The notes: generated by a model from the letters alone, not told the origin. Positions 27,866 to 37,512 are shown, counted from the stretch's first letter. The stretch is DNA of 64,000 nt from an uncultured Muribaculaceae bacterium (GCA_910584365.1 CAJUAF010000002.1:124001-188000), one strand, 5' to 3'. Numbers and translations: made by a program.

Positions 27866-28486
27866 TTATTCCGCGTCGCTGCTATTCTCCAGCGGAAGTT
27901 TGACAAGCTGTTCGATATAATCCAGGATCTCATTGCGACCACGCCTGTCTACCGAACTGCTTTTGAAGACTGGGGGCAACTCTTCCCATTCTTCAAGCAG
28001 CTGGGCGCAATAGTCACCGGTCACTTTCTTTGCCGCCGTGGATGACATTTTGTCGAGTTTGGTGAAAACGATGCAGAACGGCACTCCGTTCTCTCCGAGC
28101 CACCGCATGAATTCCATGTCGATTTTCTGAGGCAGATGACGCCCGTCTATCAGAAGGAAGAGACAGGTCATCTGGCTGCGGTTAAGTATGTAGTCCTTTA
28201 TGATTCGGGCTATCTCGGCCCTCCCTTCTTTGCTGCGGCGCGCATAGCCGTAGCCGGGCAGGTCGACCAGATACCATTCGTCATTAATCAGGAAATGGTT
28301 TATCAGCAATGTCTTGCCCGGAGTGGATGAAGTCATGGCAAGCCCTTTCTGGCCTGTCAGCATATTTATGAGCGAGGATTTCCCGACGTTGGAACGACCG
28401 ATGAAGGCGAATTCGTGGCGCGCTTCCTGCGGGCAGCCTTTGGACGATGTGTTGCTTATGACGAATCTTGCGGAATTGACAATCAT
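27866..28486 (-). CDS. engB: Ribosome biogenesis GTPase YsxC/EngB
   Basis: This TrmE-Era-type GTPase of about 206 residues is needed for 50S subunit assembly. GTPase motifs are complete: G1 GRSNVGKSSL, G3 DLPGYGYA, G4 TKLDK and G5 SS. I place the start at the ATG at 28486 (MIVNSARFVIS), matching the family, although the frame is open to 28513. A TTTG/TAATTTTG promoter lies just upstream and would give a leader of about 10 bases. Confidence 0.93.
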   Translation of the reverse strand: MIVNSARFVISNTSSKGCPQEARHEFAFIGRSNVGKSSLINMLTGQKGLAMTSSTPGKTLLINHFLINDEWYLVDLPGYGYARRSKEGRAEIARIIKDYILNRSQMTCLFLLIDGRHLPQKIDMEFMRWLGENGVPFCIVFTKLDKMSSTAAKKVTGDYCAQLLEEWEELPPVFKSSSVDRRGRNEILDYIEQLVKLPLENSSDAE

Positions 28487-28501
28487 GACTATAATTTTTT
28501 T

Positions 28502-28533
28502 CAAAATTAACAAAACTTCAAGGAATAAACAAA
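28502..28533 (-). promoter_or_regulatory. Promoter of engB
   Basis: On the minus strand TTTG (28533-28530) and TAATTTTG (28509-28502) are 20 bases apart. The preferred start codon follows about 16 bases after the -7 box. Confidence 0.7.
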
Positions 28534-28549
28534 TTTTCGGCCCCTTAGG

Positions 28550-28579
28550 TTGCTGTCACAGCTTTTTTCGTTAATTTTG
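28550..28579 (+). promoter_or_regulatory. Promoter of the trmN6-like gene, giving a very short leader
   Basis: TTG (28550-28552) and TAATTTTG (28572-28579) are 19 bases apart. The ATG at 28588 follows after 8 bases, so transcription should begin at or next to the start codon. The element is divergent from the engB promoter. Confidence 0.65.
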
Positions 28580-28587
28580 TACCGCTT

Positions 28588-29322
28588 ATGAGAAATCCGG
28601 GAAGAGAAACAGTTTTTCATTTCAAGCGTTTCGATGTCAGAAATCATCGGAGCGCAATGAAAGTAGGTACCGACGGGGTGCTTCTTGGCGCCTGGTGCGC
28701 ATCTGGCGACCACACAAGTCCTCGCAGAATTCTTGACGTCGGCTGCGGTACCGGACTTATTGCCCTGATGGTTGCCCAGCGTTTTCCCGAAGCGGAAATT
28801 ACTGGTATCGATATCAGTCGGGAAGCGGTGGAAGAGGCTACTCTGAATTTTCGCGATTCCCCGTGGGCCGACAGGCTGAACGCCGTCGAAGCTGATTTTA
28901 ATATATATGATCCATCTGAAGGCCGTTTCGATCTGATTGTAAGTAATCCTCCCTTTTTCGACAACGGAGCGCTGGCTCCTGACCGGAACCGCTCGCTGGC
29001 CCGTCATGATGAGTCCCTTACTCTGAAAACACTGATTGCCCGCGCCGCGGAATTTCTGTCTGCCGCCGGGATATTGTCACTGATACTCCCAGCCGACCGG
29101 GAAGACACCCTGAAATTCGAAGCGGCGCTCAGCCGTTTTTCGATTAAACGCCTTGTCAGGGTCTCCACTACTCCCGCCAGGGCGCCCAAGCGAATTCTGG
29201 CTGAACTGGTGCTGTCCCCCGCCGTAACTGCCTTTACGGAGACGCTGGCATTGAAAGACGGGAAGGGTATTCCTACCCGGGAGTATGCCGCGCTGGTAGA
29301 AGATTTTTATCTCAGATATTAA
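28588..29322 (+). CDS. trmN6: tRNA1(Val) adenine-N6 methyltransferase (TrmN6/YfiC)
   Basis: This 244-residue SAM-dependent methyltransferase modifies A37 of a valine tRNA. VGTDGVLLGAW and DVGCGTGLIALMVAQRFP form the SAM site. The N6-adenine signature is NPPF in LIVSNPPFFDNG. Length and motif order match YfiC. It is divergent from engB and starts right behind its promoter. Confidence 0.9.
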   Translation: MRNPGRETVFHFKRFDVRNHRSAMKVGTDGVLLGAWCASGDHTSPRRILDVGCGTGLIALMVAQRFPEAEITGIDISREAVEEATLNFRDSPWADRLNAVEADFNIYDPSEGRFDLIVSNPPFFDNGALAPDRNRSLARHDESLTLKTLIARAAEFLSAAGILSLILPADREDTLKFEAALSRFSIKRLVRVSTTPARAPKRILAELVLSPAVTAFTETLALKDGKGIPTREYAALVEDFYLRY

Positions 29323-29397
29323 TAGCGCTTAGAATCTATAATGAATAATATATATCCTTAAAAATATAATTGTCCGAAACCAACGATTTTAAAGATT

Positions 29398-30312
29398 ATG
29401 CAAAACAGTCTTCCGAATACGCCCGCACAAGGACGTGAGTTTCGTCTCCCCCGGCCGATGACAGCCCTGGGGCTGCTTGGCTGTCTATTCCTTTTCTGTC
29501 TTGTTGTGGCAGGAGTTCTTCTCCCCTTCCTGCCCCGGCTGGTAAGCCGGCCCGAGGCTGCCGTAAGAATCGCCGCGGTGATTCAGGATCTTCTGATATT
29601 TATTCTTCCGGCTGTTGGCACGGCGATGGTCGTGACGCGCCTCCCGGCCCGGTTGCTTGCCGTAGATACCTTCCCCCGCTGGAAATCCGTTCTGGCGGCG
29701 CTGGTAATATTAATCTGTTCAGTCCCGGCGATGAACTGGATTATCGAATGGAATAAGAACTGGCATCTCCCCGAATCGATGGCCGGTGCCGAAATGTTTT
29801 TCCGACAGCTCGAAGAAGGAGCCAACGCCACCGTCGAACTGCTGATGACCGGCGCCTCCATCCCCTCGCTTATAGTCTCCGTACTGATTGTCGGTGTTCT
29901 CGCGGGATTCAGCGAGGAACTTTTCTTCCGGGGAGCCCTGCAGCGTATTCTCGGAATGAGCCGCATGAACAAACATCTGGCGATATGGCTGGTGGCATTT
30001 ATTTTCAGTGCTTTCCATTTCCAGCTGTTCGGTTTCGTTCCCCGTATGCTTTTAGGTGCGTTTTTAGGATATCTTCTCTGGTGGTCCGGCTCGCTCTGGC
30101 TCCCTGTGATAGTTCATATATTTAATAATACGGTGGTCGTAATTGCCGCTTATTGTTCCGCAAACTCGACCGATCCTGCCGGAAATCCTGTGGAATCCTT
30201 AGGCGCAGCTCCAGCCTCTGCCTCTGAAATCCTGTTAGTCGTCGGCAGCTTTGCAGTAACCGCCGCCGGAATCTGGTTCTTCCGCCGCCATATCTGTCCT
30301 CCCGCAAAGTAA
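29398..30312 (+). CDS. CPBP-family intramembrane metalloprotease
   Basis: This 304-residue polytopic membrane protein is related to CAAX prenyl proteases (Rce1/ABI). The motifs are EELFFRGALQR (EExxxR) at about residue 172, FSAFHFQLFGFVPRM with the second-motif histidine, and VIVHIFNN (HxxxN). Hydrophobic segments run through residues 25-270. The substrate is unknown; bacterial members often act on peptides or protect against bacteriocins. Confidence 0.88.
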   Translation: MQNSLPNTPAQGREFRLPRPMTALGLLGCLFLFCLVVAGVLLPFLPRLVSRPEAAVRIAAVIQDLLIFILPAVGTAMVVTRLPARLLAVDTFPRWKSVLAALVILICSVPAMNWIIEWNKNWHLPESMAGAEMFFRQLEEGANATVELLMTGASIPSLIVSVLIVGVLAGFSEELFFRGALQRILGMSRMNKHLAIWLVAFIFSAFHFQLFGFVPRMLLGAFLGYLLWWSGSLWLPVIVHIFNNTVVVIAAYCSANSTDPAGNPVESLGAAPASASEILLVVGSFAVTAAGIWFFRRHICPPAK

Positions 30313-30360
30313 TCAGATTTTTTCTGTCCCGATATGCGGGTTTGTCTTCTTCCAGAAATA

Positions 30361-30400
30361 AAAACGATAGCCGGCCAAATTCAAAGCCGGCTATCGTTTT
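30361..30400. terminator. Perfect hairpin terminator
   Basis: AAAACGATAGCCGGC and GCCGGCTATCGTTTT form a perfect 15-bp stem with a 10-base loop. It lies between the convergent CPBP protease and lgt genes. Confidence 0.88.
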
Positions 30401-30430
30401 ATTATATAAAGGAGTTATCTTCTTTCCGCA

Positions 30431-31318
30431 TTACCGCTTTCCGGAATTCTTTTTCCCGGTCTCTTCGTCAGGGAAACGGTTGGGATAGCTGATTTTCAGG
30501 CGCGGTACCCGCATACTGTAAATCACAAAAGCGATACCCATAAGTATGAACGGGATGGATAGCCACTGACCCATATTCAAGGTCATGCCGATTTCAAAAT
30601 CTTCCTGGGGATTCTTGATGAACTCGATAAGGAAACGTGTGCCGAACAGAACGATGAAGAAAATTCCGAAAATCAATCCGGGCCGTTCTCCGGCATTTTT
30701 CTTCCAGTACATCCACATCAGTAGCGCGAAGAGTCCCAGATAACACAGTGCCTCGTAGATTTGCGTGGGATGAGACGGCAGGGAATAGACCGGCTCCTGC
30801 ACTCCGGCCATCCACGGCCCGAGGTTTGTTATGAACCGGAAGCCCCACGGGAGATCGGTCGGATGACCGTAAATCTCGTGGTTCATGAGGTTACCGATAC
30901 GAATCAGCGCACCTACAAGGGCAATGGCTATCACCAGTCGGTCGTAAGTCCAGAACGGTGTCCGCTTCGTGGTGAATATTGAAAAGAGAATCACCGCAAT
31001 CATCAGTCCGATGGTTCCTCCGTGGCTGGCAAGACCTCCTTCCCATGTGTATAGAATCTCAATGGGATGCTGGGAATAGTAGTCCCACGCATAAAAGAAC
31101 ACGTGTCCCAGGCGTGCGCCCACTATCGTAGCTACGATGACATAGATCAGCAGGATGCTCAGCCAGCTTTCGGGAGCGCCTTCGCGCTTGAACATCTTCT
31201 CTACGATCTTATAGCCGAGCATGAAGCCGATTACGAACATCATGCCGTACCAGCGGACGGTTAGTCCGCCGATCTTCAGCATTACAGGGTCGACGTTCCA
31301 GGTTATGAAATCAAGCAT
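30431..31318 (-). CDS. lgt: Prolipoprotein diacylglyceryl transferase
   Basis: This inner-membrane enzyme attaches diacylglycerol to lipobox cysteines, the first step of lipoprotein maturation. WEGGLASHGGTIG holds the essential HGG region. GNLMNHEIYGHPTDLPWG and YSLPSHPTQIYEAL are further Lgt signatures, and seven membrane segments fit. I use the ATG at 31318 (MLDFITWNVDP), which matches homologues, instead of the upstream methionine at 31372. It lies 17 bp after ackA and is probably cotranscribed. The window encodes several Lgt substrates, including phage lipoproteins. Confidence 0.94.
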   Translation of the reverse strand: MLDFITWNVDPVMLKIGGLTVRWYGMMFVIGFMLGYKIVEKMFKREGAPESWLSILLIYVIVATIVGARLGHVFFYAWDYYSQHPIEILYTWEGGLASHGGTIGLMIAVILFSIFTTKRTPFWTYDRLVIAIALVGALIRIGNLMNHEIYGHPTDLPWGFRFITNLGPWMAGVQEPVYSLPSHPTQIYEALCYLGLFALLMWMYWKKNAGERPGLIFGIFFIVLFGTRFLIEFIKNPQEDFEIGMTLNMGQWLSIPFILMGIAFVIYSMRVPRLKISYPNRFPDEETGKKNSGKR

Positions 31319-31334
31319 AAACGATGGTTTGAGT

Positions 31335-32537
31335 TCAGAGAGCATTGACGATGGCTTCGGTGTCGCGGGCAATCATCAGCTCCTCGTCGGTAGGTACGAC
31401 AACGACCTTCACTTTGGATGTTTCCGTCGAAATTACGGTTTCGGTACCACGGGTGACGGCGTTGAGCGGTTCGTCGAGTGTCACTCCCATGAAGCCGAGG
31501 GGGCGGCACACATTGGCGCGCAGGCCCGTCTGGTTCTCGCCTACACCTCCGGTGAAGACGATGATGTCAACGCCCCCCATCTCGGCGGCGTATGCGCCGA
31601 TATATTTGATGATGCGCTGTTCATACATTTCCAGGGCCAGGTGGGCGGATTCATTGCCGGCTTTGTCGGCGGATTCTATCTCGCGCATATCAGAGGAGAT
31701 GCCGCTGACTCCGAGTACACCGCTCTCCTTATTGATAATCTTCTGAAGGTCATCGGCCGAAAGATTGTGTTTCTTCATCAGGTAGGTCAGCGCTCCGGGA
31801 TCAACATCGCCGACACGAGTGCCCATCATGAGGCCTTCGGTCGGTGTAAGACCCATCGAAGTGTCCACGCTCTTGCCGTAAAGGACTGCTGTAATCGAGC
31901 CGCCGTTGCCGACGTGGCAGGTGATGATCTTCTGTGTGGCGATATCGACTCCGAGAATTTCGCAGACACGGGCAGAAACATAGCGGTGGCTTGTTCCGTG
32001 GAATCCGTAGCGGCGCACGCCGTCTTCCTTGTAGAAACGGTAAGGAAGAGCGTACATATAGGATTTGGCCGGCATGGTCTGATGGAAGGCCGTGTCGAAA
32101 ACCCCTACCTGTTTTATACCGGGAAGGATTTCCTCCACAGCTTCGATACCGGTCACATTGGCCGGATTATGGAGCGGCGCAAGGTCGTAGCAGTCACGAA
32201 TCTGCTGGAGGACCTCGTCGGTAAGCAGTACGCTCTTGGAGAACTTCTCGGCACCGTGGACTACGCGGTGACCTACGGCGTCGATTTCACTGTAACTGCG
32301 GATGCATCCCAGTTCGGGATCGGTCAGGATATCAAGGACAGCTTTTACCGCACCTTTGTGGTCGACAAGACCGAGTTCACGGATAGCCTTCGAGCCGTCG
32401 GCCAGTTTATATTTGAGAAAGCCGTCGGGAAGCCCGATTTTTTCCACGCCGCCTTCGGCCATTACTTTGTCATCTGAGGTATCGATAAGTTTGTATTTAA
32501 CAGAACTGCTGCCGCAGTTAAGCACTAAGATTTTCAT
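31335..32537 (-). CDS. ackA: Acetate kinase
   Basis: This 400-residue enzyme converts acetyl phosphate plus ADP to acetate plus ATP. VLNCGSSSVKYKL opens the protein. GFHGTSHRYVS, CHVGNGGS and FTGGVGENQ are the phosphate- and adenosine-binding motifs of the ASKHA fold. It follows pta by 36 bp in a pta-ackA operon, the main ATP-yielding acetate route of fermenting Bacteroidales. Confidence 0.97.
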   Translation of the reverse strand: MKILVLNCGSSSVKYKLIDTSDDKVMAEGGVEKIGLPDGFLKYKLADGSKAIRELGLVDHKGAVKAVLDILTDPELGCIRSYSEIDAVGHRVVHGAEKFSKSVLLTDEVLQQIRDCYDLAPLHNPANVTGIEAVEEILPGIKQVGVFDTAFHQTMPAKSYMYALPYRFYKEDGVRRYGFHGTSHRYVSARVCEILGVDIATQKIITCHVGNGGSITAVLYGKSVDTSMGLTPTEGLMMGTRVGDVDPGALTYLMKKHNLSADDLQKIINKESGVLGVSGISSDMREIESADKAGNESAHLALEMYEQRIIKYIGAYAAEMGGVDIIVFTGGVGENQTGLRANVCRPLGFMGVTLDEPLNAVTRGTETVISTETSKVKVVVVPTDEELMIARDTEAIVNAL

Positions 32538-32573
32538 GTTGGATTCGTGTTTCTTGCTGTTATGTTTCAGAGG

Positions 32574-33575
32574 TTATTTGATGGACTGGTTTGCAGTCAT
32601 TACGATAGTCTTGTAGATATCACTTGCCGAGCAACCGCGGGAGAGGTCGCTGACAGGAGCGGCAAGGCCCTGGAGCAGGGGGCCGACGGCTTCTACGCCG
32701 GCCAGACGCTGGACAAGTTTGTAGGCGATGTTGCCCACTTCCAGCGACGGGAAGACAAGGACATTGGCTTTGCCGGCAATTTCACTTCCGGGAGCCTTGA
32801 GGGCGCCGACAGTGGGAACAATTGCGGCATCGGTCTGAAGTTCACCGTCAATCTGCAGGTCGGGATCCATTTCATGGGCGATACGGGTCGCCTCGATGAC
32901 CTTGTCGACCCGTTCGTGCTTGGCGCTCCCTTTGGTCGAGAAAGAGAGGATGGCAACACGCGGATCAATACCGGCGACGGTCTTGGCGGTGTTGGCTGTG
33001 CAGACAGCAATCTGGGCCAGCTGGCGTGCATCGGGTTCAGGCACCACGGCGCAGTCGGCGAACACAAGAATGCCGTTCTCGCCGTAAGGCAGATGGTCGG
33101 GAAGAAGCATAAGGAACGCGCCGGAAACAGTGTCGATGCCGGGAGCGGTCTTGATTACCTGGAACGCGGCGCGCAGTACATCGCCGGTGGAATGGATGGC
33201 TCCTGATACCATGCCGTCGGCATCTCCGGCCTTGACCATAAGTGCCCCGAGATAAAGCACATCGGCTGCCTTGCGGCGCGCCTCTTCAGGGGTCATCCCT
33301 TTCTTCTTGCGGAGTTCATACAGGAGAGGAGCATACTTGTCCAGTACAGCAGGGTCGTCAGGCTCTACAATCGTAGCCTGCGAAATATGTCGGAGTCCAA
33401 GCTCTTCGGCTTTCGTCTCTATGTCATGCCGCTTACCCAGGAGGATGATGTCCGCCAGTCCGTCAGCCAGGATATTGTCTGCGGCCGTGATATTGCGGGT
33501 CTCGTCTCCTTCGGGAAGCACTATTCTGCGGGTATTGTCTTTTGCCCGTGCGGTAAGTCTGACAAATAAGTCCAT
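32574..33575 (-). CDS. pta: Phosphate acetyltransferase
   Basis: This 333-residue short-form Pta converts acetyl-CoA and phosphate to acetyl phosphate. VLPEGDETR, MVKAGDADGMVSGA and the C-terminal LVQRLAGVEAVGPLLQGL region are family hallmarks. It lacks the N-terminal regulatory domain of E. coli Pta. It is the first gene of pta-ackA. A -7 box lies about 40 bases upstream of the start. Confidence 0.97.
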   Translation of the reverse strand: MDLFVRLTARAKDNTRRIVLPEGDETRNITAADNILADGLADIILLGKRHDIETKAEELGLRHISQATIVEPDDPAVLDKYAPLLYELRKKKGMTPEEARRKAADVLYLGALMVKAGDADGMVSGAIHSTGDVLRAAFQVIKTAPGIDTVSGAFLMLLPDHLPYGENGILVFADCAVVPEPDARQLAQIAVCTANTAKTVAGIDPRVAILSFSTKGSAKHERVDKVIEATRIAHEMDPDLQIDGELQTDAAIVPTVGALKAPGSEIAGKANVLVFPSLEVGNIAYKLVQRLAGVEAVGPLLQGLAAPVSDLSRGCSASDIYKTIVMTANQSIK

Positions 33576-33617
33576 AGATATTCAGATGTTTACGTCGGTT
33601 AGTGTTGAATTCTATTG

Positions 33618-33625
33618 CAAAAGTA
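33618..33625 (-). promoter_or_regulatory. -7 element of the pta-ackA promoter
   Basis: TACTTTTG on the minus strand matches TAnnTTTG, 42 bases before the pta start. No clear -33 element was found at the usual spacing. Confidence 0.5.
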
Positions 33626-33690
33626 CGAAATATCTGCGGAAATACCTCGGTCATTTCTTTAATTTTTGACAGCCCTTTGAAAAAATAGGG

Positions 33691-34800
33691 TCAGTAACGT
33701 TTCCTGTATGTCAGGGCAGCCACAGAGCATAGCACCGCGGCGAAGACGGCGAGCATCGAATACTGAATCCAGAGTTCTTGGACCGTAGCTCCCTTAAGGT
33801 AGACGGCGCGCATTATCTCAATAAAATAACGCGGAGGGATGAGATAGGTGATATTCTGTGCCCATCCGGGCATGGAGGCAATCGGGGTAAAAAGTCCTCC
33901 CATGAGCTGGAAAATCATGATAAAGGCGAACATCATGAATATACTCTGAAGGATGGTGGCGGATCTATTGGCGATGGAGACCCCGAGTCCCGACATTACA
34001 AAACTGAACAGTATCGCGGCAAGATACACCTCGGCTATGTTTCCTGCCGGGACAAGCCCGTAGACAAGCCATCCTATTGTCATCCCTACGGTCACTACCA
34101 GGATACCTACAATCCAGTAGGGAATCAGTTTTGAAAGCACGAAAGTGAATTTGCCGACCGGGGTAACGTTCATGGCCTCGATTGTCCCGGCTTCTTTCTC
34201 GCTGACAAGATTCAGTGTGGGAAGGAATCCGCAGATTATTATGATCAGCACAACCATCAGGGCCGGTATCATATAATTGCGGAAATCGAGCGTCGGATTG
34301 AAATAGTTCATCACACTGATGTTTGCTTCCGGCAGTGTAATCCCCTCCTGCGACTGCCATTGCATCAGGGTAGCCCCTACCGACTGGGCCGCATAGCGGG
34401 AACCTAACATCCCTTTGGTGGCGTTCACTCCGTTGGCTTCGATTTCAATCTTCGGTCTTAGTCCGTTGACAAGATCTTTGGAATAATGGGACGGGATAAC
34501 GACGATAGCATCCGCCCGACCGGTTTCTACCGCCTGAAGCGCCTCATGGTAGGCGAAGCCGCACTCTGCGACCGACAGGTATTCCGAGGCGTCCATGTCG
34601 GCTACAATTCGTCGGGACAGTTCAGTACAGTCGTTGTCGACTACCGCCGCCCCTACGTTCCTTACTTCGAGATTGGCCACCAGCGGGAGCAGGAGCATGA
34701 CCATTACGGGCATAGCGATGATGATGCGCGGAATAAAGGGATTGCGTTTCATCAGCTTTACCTCCTTTTTGAGCAATATCTGGAGAATACGTGGATTCAT
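33691..34800 (-). CDS. ABC-2 exporter permease (YbhR-like)
   Basis: This 369-residue inner-membrane protein has one N-terminal membrane helix, a large periplasmic domain (about residues 45-170), and five or so C-terminal helices with the ABC-2 pattern NLVSEKEAGTIEAMNVTPVG. It is the last gene of an exporter operon of membrane fusion protein, two ATPases and two permeases, like E. coli YbhG-F-S-R. Substrates are probably drugs, bile salts or lipids; the sequence does not say which. Confidence 0.88.
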   Translation of the reverse strand: MNPRILQILLKKEVKLMKRNPFIPRIIIAMPVMVMLLLPLVANLEVRNVGAAVVDNDCTELSRRIVADMDASEYLSVAECGFAYHEALQAVETGRADAIVVIPSHYSKDLVNGLRPKIEIEANGVNATKGMLGSRYAAQSVGATLMQWQSQEGITLPEANISVMNYFNPTLDFRNYMIPALMVVLIIIICGFLPTLNLVSEKEAGTIEAMNVTPVGKFTFVLSKLIPYWIVGILVVTVGMTIGWLVYGLVPAGNIAEVYLAAILFSFVMSGLGVSIANRSATILQSIFMMFAFIMIFQLMGGLFTPIASMPGWAQNITYLIPPRYFIEIMRAVYLKGATVQELWIQYSMLAVFAAVLCSVAALTYRKRY

Positions 34801-34810
34801 GACCGGAATA

Positions 34811-35860
34811 TCAGTTTTCAGAATTGAGTTTCTTTATCGCAAGCGTCAGTACCGCGGTCGCCATTGTCGCGAGGATAATGATTTCCGTCAGTATGTATGA
34901 AGCCGGAAGTTGCTGGATCATAAGAGTCCGCATTGCCGAGATGTACCACCGCGCCGGGATGATACATGACAGCCATTGCAATGGCAACGGCATATTCTCA
35001 ATCGGAAATATCATTCCCGAGAGCATTATCACCGGCAGCATCAGAAGCACTCCCGAGACAAGCAGGGCGGTTACCTGGTTCGAGACAAGTGCGGAAATCA
35101 GCAGTCCGAATCCAAGGGACAGAATAATGTAGAGCAATGTTATCCAGATTACATTGAACACACTTTCCGACAACGGAATATCCAGTACCGTATAGCTCAG
35201 CAGCAACATAAGTGCCAGGATAACACACGACAGCACGAAATAGGGAATCAGTTTTCCCAGAATGATCGTTCGCGGTCGCACCGGAGACACCAGCAGAAGG
35301 TCCATCGTTCCTGATTCCTTCTCCCGGACAATCGAAACGGAAGTCATCATGGCACAGATAAGGATGAAAATCATCCCCATGATTCCGGGCACAAAATTAT
35401 ATGCGCTGTTGAGCTGCGGATTATAGAGTGTGCGGGTCAATACGGGGAGTGCCGCGCCCCTGTCTCCGAGGATGTTCTCGATATACGCCGTGGCTGTCTG
35501 GGCCGTATTCGTGTTGGCCGCGTCGACTATTATCTGACTGCGGAGTTCATTGCCGCTGTATCTCAGTATTACGGCGGCATCGGCCTTCCCGCTTCTCAGT
35601 ATCGGCTCCACTTCCCGGTATTCTACGGCTCCCAGCAAGGTAAAGTATGAGTTTGCCCGGAAGTCTTCGAGTAGGTTTCGGGTCTCGTCCGTATGCCGGT
35701 CGACAACCGCTACAATCCTGATATCGTTGACTTCTGTGGAAATCGCGAAACCGAACAGGAGCAGCAGCACAAGCGGCATAATCAGCACTATCGTCAGTGT
35801 ACGGAAATCACGCAGCAGATGGAGCGCCTCTTTCCTTATCATTGATCTGAATATCGACAT
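34811..35860 (-). CDS. ABC-2 exporter permease (YbhS-like)
   Basis: This 349-residue permease is a paralogue of the next gene, with the same layout: an N-terminal helix, a periplasmic domain, then a helical bundle containing IVREKESGTMDLLLVSPVRP. The two permeases presumably form a heterodimer. It is packed 4 bp after the second ATPase gene and 10 bp before the other permease. Confidence 0.88.
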   Translation of the reverse strand: MSIFRSMIRKEALHLLRDFRTLTIVLIMPLVLLLLFGFAISTEVNDIRIVAVVDRHTDETRNLLEDFRANSYFTLLGAVEYREVEPILRSGKADAAVILRYSGNELRSQIIVDAANTNTAQTATAYIENILGDRGAALPVLTRTLYNPQLNSAYNFVPGIMGMIFILICAMMTSVSIVREKESGTMDLLLVSPVRPRTIILGKLIPYFVLSCVILALMLLLSYTVLDIPLSESVFNVIWITLLYIILSLGFGLLISALVSNQVTALLVSGVLLMLPVIMLSGMIFPIENMPLPLQWLSCIIPARWYISAMRTLMIQQLPASYILTEIIILATMATAVLTLAIKKLNSEN

Positions 35861-35864
35861 GATT

Positions 35865-36608
35865 TCAATCTCCTCTCCTTGCGTCTTTGGCTACTATTCT
35901 GAATACTTCATCGATGGTCTGGGCGCCGTATCTTTTTTTAAGCCGGGCAGGACTGTCGAGAGCCTCTATGTGTCCGTCGACCATTATTGAGATGCGGTTG
36001 CAGTATTCCGCTTCGTCAAGGTAATGGGTAGTGACGAATACCGTCATTCCTTCCGAAGAAGCCCGGTATATGATTTCCCAGAATTTACGGCGCGTCAGAG
36101 GGTCCACTCCTCCCGTCGGCTCGTCAAGAAACACGATCTCCGGACGATGGATAGTCGTCGCCGCGAAAGCCAGCTTCTGTTTCCATCCGACAGGTATATC
36201 CCGGGCCAGGGTGTTCATCATTCCGTCCATGCCCAGGGTTGCGGACACCTCCCCTATTCGCGGTCCTGTAAGTTTGCGGTCCATCCCGTAGATGGTAGCG
36301 AAAAGTGTCAGGTTTTCCGTTACGGTCAGGTCTTCATACAGCGAGAATTTCTGACTCATATATCCGATGCGCCTTTTGATTTCTTCGGGCTGGGAGGTGA
36401 TATCGTAGCCCGCCACTTGGCCGCTTCCGGATGTAGGACGACTCAGTCCGCAGAGCATACGTATGGCGGTTGTCTTTCCGGCTCCGTTGGCTCCGAGAAA
36501 GCCAAAAATTTCTCCTTGGCGGACCTCGAAACTTATACGGTCAACGGCGGTGAAGCTGCCGAACCGTTTTGTAAGGTCTTTAACAGATATTACAGCGTTT
36601 TCATCCAT
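35865..36608 (-). CDS. ABC transporter ATPase (YbhF C-terminal-half-like)
   Basis: This ATPase of about 247 residues has Walker A GANGAGKTT, an unusual signature region (LARDIPVGWKQKLAFAATTI, with VGWKQ in place of LSGGQ), Walker B IVFLDEPTGG and an H-loop (VTTHYLDEAE). The start is taken as the ATG at 36608, which overlaps the upstream gene's stop in ATGGATGA. In E. coli YbhF two ATPase halves are fused; here they are separate genes. Confidence 0.9.
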   Translation of the reverse strand: MDENAVISVKDLTKRFGSFTAVDRISFEVRQGEIFGFLGANGAGKTTAIRMLCGLSRPTSGSGQVAGYDITSQPEEIKRRIGYMSQKFSLYEDLTVTENLTLFATIYGMDRKLTGPRIGEVSATLGMDGMMNTLARDIPVGWKQKLAFAATTIHRPEIVFLDEPTGGVDPLTRRKFWEIIYRASSEGMTVFVTTHYLDEAEYCNRISIMVDGHIEALDSPARLKKRYGAQTIDEVFRIVAKDARRGD

Positions 36609-37512
36609 TTTCCGCAAGTTTTATAAATAAATCTTCTACGGTGCCTGTGGCGGGATATATTTTCACATCGGTGAGTCCCATAGTCTCAAGACGTCTGACA
36701 GTGGAGGCGGCATCGAATCCGTCAGCGGTAACCACGTGGAGTGTCGCTCCGAACGTATAGCAGTTCTTTACTTCGGGGAAAGTGCGGAGTGCCTGCAGAA
36801 GAGGGTACATTTCCCGCGCGGAAGCATTGTAGAAGTTTCGGCCTAGACCGGCGGCCAGCCGGCCGGGTGTGTTGACTTCAAGGATCCGTCCCCGGTCAAT
36901 CATGGCAATCCGTTCGCATCGCTGGGCTTCGTCCATATAGGAGGTGGAGACAAGTATTGTTATCCCTTTCTCTCTGAGCGTGGAGAGCATGGCCCAGAAT
37001 TCGTTGCGCGATACGGCGTCCACGCCGGTGGTCGGTTCGTCAAGAAGCAGTACTTTCGGACGATGGATCAGGGCGCAGCTCAACGCGAGTTTCTGTTTCA
37101 TCCCTCCGGACAACGCACCGGCACGACGGTCGGGAAACTTTGCGAGTTGTGAGAAAACCGGAGCAATGAGGTCAAAATTGTCCCGGATTCCGACACCGTA
37201 AAGCGAGGCGAAGAACTTAAGATTCTCGCTCACCGTCAGATCGGGATAGAGAGAGAACCTTTCGGGCATATATCCGATGGACGCCCGGATTTTACGGTAA
37301 TCCCGCCGGATGTCCATCCCGTTGATGGTCGCGGCGCCATTGTCGGGAAGAAGCAGAGTCGACAGAATTTTATACAGAGTGGTTTTTCCGGCTCCGTCCG
37401 GCCCGATCAGACCGAACAGCATACCGGAGGGTACGGAGAGGGTCACTCCGTCCAGTGCAGTGATATTCCCGTATTTTTTGGAAATACCTTCCGTTACGAT
37501 AGCGTCGCTCAT
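36601..37512 (-). CDS. ABC transporter ATPase (YbhF N-terminal-half-like)
   Basis: This 303-residue ATPase has Walker A GPDGAGKTT, signature ALSGGMKQKLALSCALI, Walker B VLLLDEPTTGVD and a serine in place of the H-loop histidine (LVSTSYMDEAQ). That feature is seen in asymmetric exporters. A C-terminal extension of about 80 residues follows the catalytic core. It overlaps both neighbours by 4-8 bases, so the operon is translationally coupled. Confidence 0.9.
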   Translation of the reverse strand: MSDAIVTEGISKKYGNITALDGVTLSVPSGMLFGLIGPDGAGKTTLYKILSTLLLPDNGAATINGMDIRRDYRKIRASIGYMPERFSLYPDLTVSENLKFFASLYGVGIRDNFDLIAPVFSQLAKFPDRRAGALSGGMKQKLALSCALIHRPKVLLLDEPTTGVDAVSRNEFWAMLSTLREKGITILVSTSYMDEAQRCERIAMIDRGRILEVNTPGRLAAGLGRNFYNASAREMYPLLQALRTFPEVKNCYTFGATLHVVTADGFDAASTVRRLETMGLTDVKIYPATGTVEDLFIKLAENG

